A stretch of 64,000 bases of DNA from DASPJQ01 sp035299065 (GTDB lineage: Bacteria; Bacteroidota; Bacteroidia; Flavobacteriales_D; UBA2798), in contig DATGXI010000038.1 in assembly GCA_035299065.1 (NCBI GenBank), forward strand, positions 1 to 64,000, in the 5' to 3' direction. Shown one piece after another: positions 8,662-17,839 of the stretch. A model generated the notes under the pieces. It did not search any database and was not told where the DNA came from. It worked only from the letters and a program-made list of their open reading frames with translations. Position 1 is the stretch's first letter; every line of letters begins with the position of its first letter. Made by a program: the position numbers and the translations under genes.

Positions 8662-9690
8662 TTAACGTTGGCCCTTGCGGTCCATGTCATCAAGTTCATT
8701 GGCCGAAAGTTCAAACTGCGGGTTTAATTTAAGCGCTGTTTTAAAATCGGCACGGGCTTCTTTATACTTTTTGAGTTCACGGTAAGCAAGCCCACGGTTA
8801 TGATATGCCTCAATGTAATTTGGATTAATGCGCAATGCCGAATCAAATTGCGGAATAGCTTTATCATACTGGCCCCAATACACAAGATAAATGTATCCCT
8901 TGTTGTGGTGCGCACCTTCATTGGGCCCTTGTTTACTTAATTCATTGTAAATGGTAAATGCTTTTTGCGGTTTGCCATTGCCCTGGTAATAAATAGCAAG
9001 GTTATACAGGGCCTCAGGACTACCCGGGCGCAAACTGAGTGCCGAATTGTAGTACTCCACCGCCAGGGAATCTTTGCGCATGGCATACAACAATCCCAAT
9101 GTCACGTACGCATCGTAATAATCGGCTTTTTGTTCGACAGCTGTTTGAAATGACGAGGCTGCATTTACGCTGTCACCCATATACTGGAAGGCAATACCTT
9201 TTAAAAAATAACCTTCGGCAAGGTTTACATCAGTTTTCAAAGCAAGATCAATGTGTTTAATCGCCTCCTTGTATTGTTTCAATTGCATCAGAATGCGCGA
9301 CATTTTTAAATTCGCACGCGGGTGACCGTGTTCTAGCTTCAATACTTTGGCAAAAGCGGCCGTGGCATCGTCAAAACGCATTACGGTAAAATAAATATCG
9401 CCCTTGGTATAAATAAACTCGGTATTTAGCGAGTCAATGGATAAAGCACGTGTAGCATCATCCATGGCTTTATCATAAATTCCCTTGTTAAAAAAATAAA
9501 GACAACGTTCATGGTACAAGCTTGCGTTATTGGGATCATCAACCAGTTTTTTATTGAGTTCACTCAACAACTGGTCTTTTTTATTCTTGTCACCAGGCTG
9601 GGTTTTTGTTTGTTCTTGTTTTTTATTGTCGCACTGAACAAGAACAATGGCCAGAAAAAGAAAAAACAGGGTCTTTAAAAAATACGTCAT
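8662..9690 (-). CDS. TPR-repeat lipoprotein
   Basis: The ATG at 9690 gives 342 residues with a lipoprotein signal (FLFLAIVLVQCDNKK); the longer frame to 9741 adds 17 residues that would spoil it. Residues from about 40 to the end form eight or nine tetratricopeptide repeats with the usual spacing of 34 residues, e.g. PNNASLYHERCLYFFNKGIY, PEALYNLAIYYQGNGK and PNYIEAYHNRGLAYRELKKY. TPR arrays are protein-protein interaction scaffolds; here it would be anchored in the envelope, facing the periplasm. The partner is unknown. It lies between the ABC-F gene and the TraB/GumN gene, all on the minus strand. Confidence 0.85.
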   Translation of the reverse strand: MTYFLKTLFFLFLAIVLVQCDNKKQEQTKTQPGDKNKKDQLLSELNKKLVDDPNNASLYHERCLYFFNKGIYDKAMDDATRALSIDSLNTEFIYTKGDIYFTVMRFDDATAAFAKVLKLEHGHPRANLKMSRILMQLKQYKEAIKHIDLALKTDVNLAEGYFLKGIAFQYMGDSVNAASSFQTAVEQKADYYDAYVTLGLLYAMRKDSLAVEYYNSALSLRPGSPEALYNLAIYYQGNGKPQKAFTIYNELSKQGPNEGAHHNKGYIYLVYWGQYDKAIPQFDSALRINPNYIEAYHNRGLAYRELKKYKEARADFKTALKLNPQFELSANELDDMDRKGQR

Positions 9691-9820
9691 GGGGTTAAAA
9701 ATACTAAAAGGATTTTGAATTCGGTACAGATCTTTGTGCATGAAAAGCCAATATTTACGATTTGGTAGAAATACGTGGAAAAACGGTAAAACCTGGCCAA
9801 AATCAATATAAAAACGGTTA

Positions 9821-11431
9821 CTATACCAACTCTGCCTTCAACTCTTTGATCTTATCATTGGCTAAATATTCATCATACGTCAACCCTTTGTCAATAAATC
9901 CATTCGGGAATAACTCAACAATGCGGTTTGCGGTTGTTTGCACCAACTCATGGTCATGGCTTGTAAAAAACATGGTTCCTTTGAAGTCAGCCATGGCATT
10001 GTTCAATGAAGTAATGCTTTCAAGGTCCAAATGGTTGGTTGGCTCTTCCAACAACAAAAAATTGGCCTGTTGCAACATTAAACGGCTAAACATGCAACGC
10101 ACTTTTTCGCCACCCGATAATACGGTACATGATTTAAGCGACTCTTCGCCCGAGAACAACATTTTTCCTAAAAATCCACGAACAAAGGTTTCATCTTTGT
10201 CTTTTGAAAACTGCCTCAACCAATCAACAAGACTATAATCTTCTTTAAAATATTTAGCATTATCATTTGGCAGGTATGCTTTTGTAATGGTAATACCCCA
10301 CTCTATTGTACCACTTGTAGCCTGCTTTTCGCCAGCTAAAATTTCAAATAAAGCGGTAATGGCACGCGCATCTTTTGCAAGAAAAGCAATCTTATCCTTT
10401 TTGTTTACCTTAAGCGTTAAGTTCTTGAACAATGTTTCGCCATCAACCGTATAGGTAAGGTTTTCAATATTCAAAATCTGATCACCTGCTTCACGTTCCT
10501 GCGCCAAAATAATTGCAGGGTATTTGCGTGAACTGGGTTTAATTTCATCAATAACCAGTTTATCCAATAATTTTTTTCGTGATGTTGCCTGTTTTGACTT
10601 TGATGCATTGGCACTAAAACGCATAACGAACTCCTGTAGCTCTTTGCGCTTATCTTCAACTTTTTTATTCTGGTCAGAACGTTGCCTCAAGGCCAATTGG
10701 CTGGCCTGGTACCAGAATGAATAATTTCCGGTGTATAAATTCAGTTTTCCAAAATCAATGTCGGCAATATGTGTACATACCGCGTCCAAAAAGTGACGGT
10801 CATGGGAAACAACTATTACCGTATTTTTAAAATCGGCTAAAAAGTTCTCAAGCCAGGCAATGGTTGTTACATCCAGGTCATTTGTTGGCTCATCCATTAT
10901 AAGGATATCGGGATTTCCAAACAAGGCCTGGGCAATTAACACACGTACTTTTTGGTTACCGGTTAATTCATGAACGTGTTTTGTGTGAAATTCTTCACTA
11001 ACTCCCAAATTACTTAACAAAGTGGCCGCGTCTGATTCGGCATTCCACCCATCCATTTCAGCAAATTCACTCTCTAATTCAGCCGCTTTAACCCCATCAG
11101 CCTCGGTCATATCAGGTTTTGCATAAATGGCATCCTTTTCCTTCATGATCTTCCAAAGACGGTCATGCCCCATAACCACGGTGTCAAGCACCAGGCAGTC
11201 ATCAAACTTAAAATGGTTCTGGCTTAAAACCGCCATACGCTTGCCAGGCAACATGTGTACCTGGCCCTTGGTTGGGTCAATTTCACCCGAAAGAATCTTT
11301 AAAAACGTTGATTTTCCGGCTCCATTGGCCCCAATTACCCCGTAACAGTTACCCTCGGTAAACTGCACATTTACTTCGTCAAACAAAACCCGTTTGCCGT
11401 ATTGGAGCGATATATTTGATGTTGATAACAT
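9821..11431 (-). CDS. ABC-F ATPase, YbiT-like, with degenerate second ATP site
   Basis: The 536-residue soluble protein has two ABC domains without membrane segments, joined by a linker around 235-300 (RFSANASKSKQATSR), which matches E. coli YbiT. ABC-F proteins act on the ribosome as translation factors or antibiotic-protection factors. Domain 1 is canonical in Walker A (GANGAGKST, Lys40) and Walker B (MDEPTNDLD), but its signature is LTGNQ. Domain 2 has an intact signature (LSGGE, 438-442) but its Walker A region reads AKDARAIT (352-359), lacking the Lys and all glycines, and Walker B is LLLEEPTN, with Glu462 in place of Asp. The ATP site made from domain-2 Walker motifs and the domain-1 signature is therefore degenerate on both faces. 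Confidence 0.9.
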   Translation of the reverse strand: MLSTSNISLQYGKRVLFDEVNVQFTEGNCYGVIGANGAGKSTFLKILSGEIDPTKGQVHMLPGKRMAVLSQNHFKFDDCLVLDTVVMGHDRLWKIMKEKDAIYAKPDMTEADGVKAAELESEFAEMDGWNAESDAATLLSNLGVSEEFHTKHVHELTGNQKVRVLIAQALFGNPDILIMDEPTNDLDVTTIAWLENFLADFKNTVIVVSHDRHFLDAVCTHIADIDFGKLNLYTGNYSFWYQASQLALRQRSDQNKKVEDKRKELQEFVMRFSANASKSKQATSRKKLLDKLVIDEIKPSSRKYPAIILAQEREAGDQILNIENLTYTVDGETLFKNLTLKVNKKDKIAFLAKDARAITALFEILAGEKQATSGTIEWGITITKAYLPNDNAKYFKEDYSLVDWLRQFSKDKDETFVRGFLGKMLFSGEESLKSCTVLSGGEKVRCMFSRLMLQQANFLLLEEPTNHLDLESITSLNNAMADFKGTMFFTSHDHELVQTTANRIVELFPNGFIDKGLTYDEYLANDKIKELKAELV

Positions 11432-11451
11432 ACTAATTCCTTAAAGGGCTG

Positions 11452-11459
11452 CAAAGATA
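11452..11459 (-). promoter_or_regulatory. Probable -7 promoter element (TATCTTTG)
   Basis: On the minus strand TATCTTTG matches TAnnTTTG, 20 bases upstream of the ABC-F start at 11431. It forms a divergent pair with the element at 11513. Confidence 0.5.
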
Positions 11460-11512
11460 GCCAATTTTTAGAAAAAATATGGTGTAGCTATACCTAAAGT
11501 GACTAGGATTTA

Positions 11513-11520
11513 TACCTTTG
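11513..11520 (+). promoter_or_regulatory. Probable -7 promoter element (TACCTTTG)
   Basis: TACCTTTG is a full match to TAnnTTTG and lies 29 bases before the start at 11550, at the head of the three-gene lipoprotein-YiiX-uup unit. The -33 region is not conserved. Confidence 0.5.
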
Positions 11521-11549
11521 CAGCCTAAATAAAATTAAATAAAACCCAT

Positions 11550-12002
11550 ATGAAACTAAAAATGACGATTACAGCTGCATGCGCAGCTTTGTTGGTTGCC
11601 TGCGGTGGTAGCGTTGAAAACAATCCAAAAGAAGTAACCAAAGCTTTTGTGAAATACATGGTAGAAAAAGATTTTAGCGCTGCTAAAGGTCTTTGTACTG
11701 AAGCTACAGGTAAAGACATTGACAAATTGGAAGAAGTTGCAGCTTTAATGCCTGCTCAATCGCTAGACAAAGAAGAAGTAAACTGTAAAGAAGAAGGTGA
11801 CAAAGCTACCTGCACATTTTGTTGTGTAAAAGGAAAAGGCGAAGAAACATATGAGCTTGTAAAAGAAAACGGAAACTGGCGTGTTGTGTTCAGCAAAGAT
11901 GGCGGTGCAAGCAAGAAAATGGAAGAATCAATGGAGAAATTGGAAGAGTCAATGGAAAATCTTGGTGACTCTACAAACGTAGACACTACAAGTGCAGAAT
12001 AA
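11550..12002 (+). CDS. Small DUF4878-like lipoprotein
   Basis: The 150-residue product has a lipoprotein signal with Cys18 in LLVACGG. The globular part, about 25-115, follows the DUF4878 pattern (VTKAFVKYMVEKDFSAAKGL, then a Cys-containing beta meander and ENGNWRVVFS), a fold related to NTF2/lumazine-binding domains, often fused or secreted and of unknown ligand. The C-terminal tail is Glu/Ser-rich. The ATG at 11550 is preceded by a good -7 element. It overlaps the next gene by 11 bases, which suggests translational coupling. Confidence 0.8.
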   Translation: MKLKMTITAACAALLVACGGSVENNPKEVTKAFVKYMVEKDFSAAKGLCTEATGKDIDKLEEVAALMPAQSLDKEEVNCKEEGDKATCTFCCVKGKGEETYELVKENGNWRVVFSKDGGASKKMEESMEKLEESMENLGDSTNVDTTSAE

Positions 12003-12621
12003 GTTTTTTTCAATAGTACTAGTTATAATATGTTTAATCCCCGTTTCATGTTCAAACGGGGATTATTCTTTTAAAGAACAGCCGGTTTATAAAGCTGATC
12101 CGAAAATTATTGAACAGGTTCAGGAAGGCGACATACTGCTAAGACAGGGAATTGGCCCCATGAGCACACAAATTGTACGCGTTATGGCCGAAAAAAATAC
12201 TTTTTCACATTGCGCAATCGTTTGCCGTATTAACGACACCTTGAAAGTAATACACAGCATAAGCCCGGCCCTTTCAGAAACCGATGGCGTACAAACCCAA
12301 AATCTATACGACTTCTTTTGCGATGTTGCCGACAGCAACATAGCCATTGTACGTCCAAAGATGGATTCAATACAAAAAACAAAATTTGTTTCAGAAGCAA
12401 GAAGGTACCTTTCACAAAAAATACATTTTGATCACAGTTTTAATTTTGACGACACCAGTAATTTCAGCTGTAGCGAACTGGTATATTACTGCTACAAACG
12501 CAGCGCTCCTTCCAATCCATTCCTGTTTAAAGTGCAGGACAATATTAAACTTTTAAAATTCGATAGCTTTTTTAACCCTGATTTTTTCAGTACGGTTTGG
12601 CAAGCTAAAAATCCAAAATGA
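11992..12621 (+). CDS. YiiX-like permuted NlpC/P60 cysteine hydrolase, lipoprotein-like
   Basis: The 209-residue protein has an N-terminal lipoprotein-like signal with Cys20 (LIPVSCSNG). The circularly permuted papain-like core is seen in order: EGDILLRQG, then His73 in NTFSHCAIV, and Cys160 in FSCSELVYYCY near the C-terminus, the pattern of the YiiX/YebB family. Such enzymes are thought to cleave amide or ester bonds of peptidoglycan, lipids or peptides; the substrate here is unknown. It overlaps the lipoprotein gene before it by 11 bases and shares an ATGA stop/start with uup after it, so the three genes form one coupled unit. Confidence 0.8.
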   Translation: MQNKFFSIVLVIICLIPVSCSNGDYSFKEQPVYKADPKIIEQVQEGDILLRQGIGPMSTQIVRVMAEKNTFSHCAIVCRINDTLKVIHSISPALSETDGVQTQNLYDFFCDVADSNIAIVRPKMDSIQKTKFVSEARRYLSQKIHFDHSFNFDDTSNFSCSELVYYCYKRSAPSNPFLFKVQDNIKLLKFDSFFNPDFFSTVWQAKNPK

Positions 12622-14453
12622 ACCTCATTTCAGTTGAAAATATAAGCAAAGGCTTTGGTGATAAAGTGCTTTTCGAAAACATTACATTCGGCATTAACGA
12701 ATGGCAGAAAGTAGCCCTTGTTGCAAAAAACGGTGCCGGAAAATCAACACTGCTAAAAATTATAACCGGTAAAGATATTCCCGATAGCGGAAATGTGTCA
12801 ACACGCAACGACCTTAAAATTGCTTTGCTTGAACAGGATAGTATTTTTGACCCCAAAACACCCATAGCAAAAGCTGTAACAAACAACCACGCTATTTCAA
12901 AAGCCCTTCTTGATAATGATTACTCACAGCTAAACGATGATGAGTCGGCCCTGGTTGGAAACATCAAAACAGTATGCGGTAAATTAAAAATTGATGATTA
13001 CCATAAATTGTGCGGAACATGCTCAGGAGGACAATTAAAACGCATTTCACTTGCTAAAGTATTGATTGCCGAAGCCGATTTATTGATTCTTGATGAACCC
13101 ACCAATCACCTGGACATTGATATGATTGAGTGGTTAGAGAATTTTTTGACCAACAGCGCCAAAACACTTTTGCTGGTAACGCATGACCGTTACTTCCTTG
13201 ACCGCATTTGCGATGAGATCCTGGAACTGGAAGATAAAACACTTTACAAACACAGGGGAAATTACCAGTACTACCTCCAAAGGCGATCTGAACGAATTGA
13301 ATCGCAACTTTCAACCATTGATAAGGCCAAAAATCTTTACAGGAAAGAATTGGACTGGATGCGAAGGATGCCAAAGGCCCGAAGCACAAAGGCAAAATAC
13401 AGGCAGGATGCCTTTTATGAAACCGAATCGGTTGCCAAAAAAAGGATTGAAGACAAACAGGTAAATCTTGAAATAAACATAAGCCGTATTGGCAGCAAAA
13501 TTTTAGAAATTCATAAAATTTCAAAATCTGTTGCAGGCCGTTTATTGATCAATGGTTTTGATTACACCTTTAAAAAAGGAGAAAAAATTGGCATTGTTGG
13601 TCCCAACGGTGTTGGAAAATCCACACTATTGAATTTAATCATGGGTAAAATTGAGCCCGATGCAGGCAAAATTGTTCCCGGTGAAACCATGGTGTTTGGT
13701 TATTTTGAGCAGCAGGGAATTCAGTTTTCCGATAACAAACGCGTTATTGAAGTGATCAAGGAGGTAGGCGAGTTTATTCCGCTTGCGGGAGGTAAAAAAA
13801 TTACCGCTTCGCAATTACTGGAACGCTTTTTATTTGCACCCGAAACCCATTACCAAATGGTGGGTAAATTAAGCGGTGGCGAAAAACGCAGGCTTTACCT
13901 TATTACCATTTTAATGAAAAATCCCAATTTCCTGGTACTGGATGAACCTACCAATGACCTGGATATTCATACACTCACTGCACTTGAAGATTACATTGAC
14001 AATTTTGAAGGTTGTGTATTACTTGTAACGCATGATCGTTTTTTTATGGATCGGATAGTTGACCACGTTTTTGTTTTTGAAGAAGGCGGACATATAAAAG
14101 ATATTTTAGGCAACTACACCAAATACAGGGAACAGAAAAAAGAACTGGAGAAATTGGCTAAGTCGGGTACCGATGGTGAGAAAAAAATTTCAGAAAAAGA
14201 AATGATTAAAACCAATAGCCTGACCGGTGCTGAAGAAAAGAAAAAAATAAGTTTCAAAGAAAAATTTGAACTGGAACAGCTTGACAAGGAAATTCCAAAA
14301 CTTGAAAACCGTAAAAAGGAATTGGAAGAAAAGCTGGCCAATGTTGGCTCAAACCACGAAGAACTCGTTAAAATATCGGCCGAATTAGGCAAAATTTCAG
14401 AAGAACTGGACGCCAAAGGCCTTCGATGGCTTGAATTAACAGAGTTAATGTGA
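12618..14453 (+). CDS. uup: ABC-F ATPase Uup
   Basis: The 611-residue protein has two complete ABC domains. Walker A motifs are AKNGAGKST (Lys42) and GPNGVGKST (Lys334), signatures CSGGQ and LSGGE, and Walker B motifs LILDEPTNHLD and LVLDEPTNDLD. The inter-domain linker carries the Arg-rich RRMPKARSTKAK typical of Uup. The C-terminal ~80 residues are a charged coiled coil (ELEQLDKEIPKLENRKKEL), the Uup DNA/ribosome-binding domain. Uup is a ribosome-associated ATPase also linked to precise excision of transposons. Unlike the ABC-F at 9821, both ATP sites look intact. It starts inside the stop codon of the previous gene and is followed by a terminator. Confidence 0.9.
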   Translation: MNLISVENISKGFGDKVLFENITFGINEWQKVALVAKNGAGKSTLLKIITGKDIPDSGNVSTRNDLKIALLEQDSIFDPKTPIAKAVTNNHAISKALLDNDYSQLNDDESALVGNIKTVCGKLKIDDYHKLCGTCSGGQLKRISLAKVLIAEADLLILDEPTNHLDIDMIEWLENFLTNSAKTLLLVTHDRYFLDRICDEILELEDKTLYKHRGNYQYYLQRRSERIESQLSTIDKAKNLYRKELDWMRRMPKARSTKAKYRQDAFYETESVAKKRIEDKQVNLEINISRIGSKILEIHKISKSVAGRLLINGFDYTFKKGEKIGIVGPNGVGKSTLLNLIMGKIEPDAGKIVPGETMVFGYFEQQGIQFSDNKRVIEVIKEVGEFIPLAGGKKITASQLLERFLFAPETHYQMVGKLSGGEKRRLYLITILMKNPNFLVLDEPTNDLDIHTLTALEDYIDNFEGCVLLVTHDRFFMDRIVDHVFVFEEGGHIKDILGNYTKYREQKKELEKLAKSGTDGEKKISEKEMIKTNSLTGAEEKKKISFKEKFELEQLDKEIPKLENRKKELEEKLANVGSNHEELVKISAELGKISEELDAKGLRWLELTELM

Positions 14454-14465
14454 AATACGTGAAAT

Positions 14466-14491
14466 GCCTTACTGTAAAAAAAGGCTTTTTT
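14466..14491 (+). terminator. Rho-independent terminator
   Basis: A short stem GCCTT/AAGGC (14466-14470 with 14481-14485) and a 10-base loop are followed by six T, 12 bases after the uup stop. Confidence 0.55.
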
Positions 14492-14518
14492 AGCGTAACT
14501 TTCCATTAAACCACCTTA

Positions 14519-17500
14519 ATGAAGACGTTATTTGTTTTTGCTTACCTGCTTTATACAGGCATTGTATTTTCGCAGGAACTTATTCCTTATCGCAATCAAA
14601 AATTATGGGGCTATGCTGACGCAAATGGCAAAGTTGTAATTGAACCTCAATATGAAAAAGCTTATCCAGCCTGGAAAAACGGCACCTACAAAGTGATGAG
14701 GAACGGTGAGTTTATACTGATTGATGCGAAAAATAACGTAAAAACAAAACAGGGGTACAAACAAATACGGGAATTCTGCAATGGATACGCTGCTGCCTGC
14801 AAAGGTGGCGGGTTTAATGTTGTGCAGGGCGAAATTGTTGATGGAAAATGGGGGTATATAAGCGAAAAAGATTACAGCGAAGTTATTCCCTTTGACTATG
14901 ACCAGGTTTCTGACTTTAATGGAAAACTGGCCATTGTACAAACAGGTGGTCATTGGGGAAGCTGGGGCGTAATTGATAATGCAAACAACATCATTATTCC
15001 TTTCAAACATCCATCCTACAGTTTTGATATGCGTCCGCATCCTTCCATTCAATTTTACAAGGGCGGAAAACAATTGCAAATAGATGAAAGTGGAAAAGGC
15101 GAAAGCTGGATCATTACCGACCTTTCGGGTAAAAAAATATCGGGCCCTGTTAACAGCATGCACGGTATTTATGAAAATCCCAACGAAAAAACCGAAGCGG
15201 CCATGCGTGCTGCCGAAAAACTAAAAGAAGAAAAAATTGCAAAGGACAATTTTGTTTTAAAAACAAACAAAGGCACATTCAATACCAGTGGCGATTTAAC
15301 GTGCATTGAAAAAGGGATTTATATAACCGACATTAAAACACCCGATAAAAAAACATTTTTCGGGTTGATTGATGAGAGTAATAATGTATTGGTGCCCTTT
15401 ATTTACGATTATGTTTACCACTTTATTTCCGGGGGATTTGTAAAAGTTTCGCGAAATAATTTTTACGGTTTTTGCGACCTGAAAGGCAATGAGGTTATAC
15501 CTTGCAGGTATGCCGATGTTCAGCCTTTTGAAAATGGCATTGCTAAAGTATTTTTATCGCGTAACGATTATTCGGATAATTCAACAGGTTACATAAACAC
15601 GAAAGGATTTGAATACTTTAAATCGGAACCAATATACCAGGTGGTTACCATTGACGGTAAAAACCAGGTTACCGACCAGTACTTTAATACCGTTTACTTC
15701 CCTGGCGATAATCCAACTTCATTAAAAGTTTATGCCAATGCCTATATTGTTTCTGACAATGCATTCCAGGCGAAATTATACACACTCAAGGGCGATGTAA
15801 TATTTACAGGTACCGCCATTGAAGATCTGAGTGATAACTGTCTTTTATTAAAAAGCGAAAAGCAACAGCAGCTGTTTTCCATTTCAACCGGAAAAATTAC
15901 ACTGGACAGCATTGACCACATTGCTTCAAAAATTGCTGATCCGTTTACCAACCAATTGGCGGGTTATTCATACCGGAACAAAAAAGGAGACTTTGGCTTT
16001 TTTTCAATAAACGGGGAGTCCGTTATACCCTGCAAATACAAGTCCATTATTTTCAGTGGAGCTTATTTTATACTTGAAAACGAACAAAACCTGCAGGGAA
16101 TTGTAGGACTAAACAACGCCATTATCCGGCCTTTTTCGAATGATAAAATTTCGCTGCTAACAAAACAAATGTTCAGCATACAAAATAAAAACCTGAATGA
16201 AATTTATGATGTTCGCACACAAAAATTAAGCAATTATAAAATTAAGCTTCCTAAAACTGAAAAATACGTATGGGCTTCGGTTTTTGCCAATGGTAAAAAC
16301 ATGTATGGGTTTATTAACAGCCGTACCGAAGAAATACTTGAGCCGGTTTATTCTAATTTCACTGTTGTTGAGATGTTTGATCGTGATTTTATTCCTACGC
16401 GAATCATTCAATATAAGAGAACCGATGGCAAATTTGACCTGTATAATACAGCGTCTGGAAAAATTGTGATGAAAGATGTGGAAAAAACTGCACCCTTGCA
16501 AGGGTATTGGTTACCTGTAATGCTAAATGGAAAATATAAATTCATTGATTGCAATGGCGAAAGCAAGTTTGACGACTTGTTTGACAACGTAAAATCAGTT
16601 CGCACTGAAGGGTATAGCGTTGTACGCAAGGGCATGAAATACGGTTTAATTGACCGCGATAACTCGACCATTTTACCCTATAAATTTGCCGATATTTCAG
16701 ACGTAGTGGATGATTTTGCCATTACATCAGATGGCAGTAATTACTACGGCTTACGAAGTATTTCAAATGACAGTGTATATGTAAAAGACCAGTACGATGA
16801 AATACAGCTGGTGTCAATTGACCAGGACACAAGTGGCTCAACTTATTATTTTCTTGCCCGCAAAGGCGAAAAAATGGGTGTTATTGACCAATTCAACCAT
16901 GTTATTAGTCCGTTTGAATTTGAAGGCATTGCCCGTTTCCCATTTACAAAAGGAGGATTTACAATAGCCAGGAACGGAAAAGCCGTGTTGTTTAATGGAA
17001 AAGGAAAATGTGTATTGGACAATAACTTTGACAACATTGAGCTATTTGATGGCGCTGACAGTGATGAAAATGAAATCGCCCTTGTAACAAAAGGAAATAA
17101 AGTTGGGTTATACCGAATTGATGGGTATATGTATTTACCTGTGGAATACGATAAGATTGACCTGGAAAATGTGAACTATGATTTAAACGACCGCATATAT
17201 TACATCATTGAAAAAAAAGGAAAAAAGGGGATGTGGTGCAATACGGGTAAAATTACTATACCGGTGATATATGACGAAATGGTAACCACCTATGGGGATG
17301 ATATAGGTTTTACTATTGTAAAAGAAAATGGAAAATACGGCATGTATAAAGCCTTTCACCAACAAACTTCCACTTGCATATACGAGGCAATTGAATTGCA
17401 CGAAAACTCGGCCTATATTGGGAAATTCATTGTTAAACAAAATGGAAAATATGGATTAATGGATTCAACCGGCAAACTACTTGTACCTGCCGTTTACGAT

Positions 17501-17839
17501 AAGCTCCATGCCGACTATACCGATGGCGATATTCCTGTTTATTACCTATACAAAGCAGGAAAAGTTGGGTTGGCCCAGGCTGATGGAAAAATAACCGTAC
17601 CCGCACTTTTTGACAGGATTGAACCCGATTATGACCTGGGGGAAACTACCTGGTATACGTACAAAAACAAACTGGTTGGTTTGTACAGGGCTGATGGTAC
17701 AGAAGTTGTTCCTTGTGAATTCAAGTCAAAGGACTATTATGGCGAGGATGACGGAAAGTATGTGCTCACATTTATTGCTAAAAATGGCGAAAAATGGGGT
17801 TTAACCTCTACCTTTGTATTTGAAAAAATAAATCAATGA
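14519..17839 (+). CDS. Large exported WG-repeat protein
   Basis: The 1,106-residue protein starts with a signal peptide (FVFAYLLYTGIVFSQE). It is built almost entirely of WG repeats, beta-rich units of about 35-45 residues; clear examples are LWGYADANGKVVIEPQYEKA near the start, FYGFCDLKGNEVIPCRYADV, MKYGLIDRDNSTILPYKF and KYGLMDSTGKLLVPAVYDKL towards the end. I count at least a dozen, some diverged. WG-repeat proteins are widespread in Bacteroidota and are often exported, but have no settled function. No type IX sorting domain is seen, so it is probably periplasmic or surface-bound by another route. It overlaps the next gene by 4 bases. Confidence 0.85.
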   Translation: MKTLFVFAYLLYTGIVFSQELIPYRNQKLWGYADANGKVVIEPQYEKAYPAWKNGTYKVMRNGEFILIDAKNNVKTKQGYKQIREFCNGYAAACKGGGFNVVQGEIVDGKWGYISEKDYSEVIPFDYDQVSDFNGKLAIVQTGGHWGSWGVIDNANNIIIPFKHPSYSFDMRPHPSIQFYKGGKQLQIDESGKGESWIITDLSGKKISGPVNSMHGIYENPNEKTEAAMRAAEKLKEEKIAKDNFVLKTNKGTFNTSGDLTCIEKGIYITDIKTPDKKTFFGLIDESNNVLVPFIYDYVYHFISGGFVKVSRNNFYGFCDLKGNEVIPCRYADVQPFENGIAKVFLSRNDYSDNSTGYINTKGFEYFKSEPIYQVVTIDGKNQVTDQYFNTVYFPGDNPTSLKVYANAYIVSDNAFQAKLYTLKGDVIFTGTAIEDLSDNCLLLKSEKQQQLFSISTGKITLDSIDHIASKIADPFTNQLAGYSYRNKKGDFGFFSINGESVIPCKYKSIIFSGAYFILENEQNLQGIVGLNNAIIRPFSNDKISLLTKQMFSIQNKNLNEIYDVRTQKLSNYKIKLPKTEKYVWASVFANGKNMYGFINSRTEEILEPVYSNFTVVEMFDRDFIPTRIIQYKRTDGKFDLYNTASGKIVMKDVEKTAPLQGYWLPVMLNGKYKFIDCNGESKFDDLFDNVKSVRTEGYSVVRKGMKYGLIDRDNSTILPYKFADISDVVDDFAITSDGSNYYGLRSISNDSVYVKDQYDEIQLVSIDQDTSGSTYYFLARKGEKMGVIDQFNHVISPFEFEGIARFPFTKGGFTIARNGKAVLFNGKGKCVLDNNFDNIELFDGADSDENEIALVTKGNKVGLYRIDGYMYLPVEYDKIDLENVNYDLNDRIYYIIEKKGKKGMWCNTGKITIPVIYDEMVTTYGDDIGFTIVKENGKYGMYKAFHQQTSTCIYEAIELHENSAYIGKFIVKQNGKYGLMDSTGKLLVPAVYDKLHADYTDGDIPVYYLYKAGKVGLAQADGKITVPALFDRIEPDYDLGETTWYTYKNKLVGLYRADGTEVVPCEFKSKDYYGEDDGKYVLTFIAKNGEKWGLTSTFVFEKINQ

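Noticed and set aside
9762..10238. 158-codon open frame on the plus strand inside the ABC-F gene
   Set aside because: It is antisense to a conserved ABC domain with clear motifs on the minus strand; its own translation has no family features.
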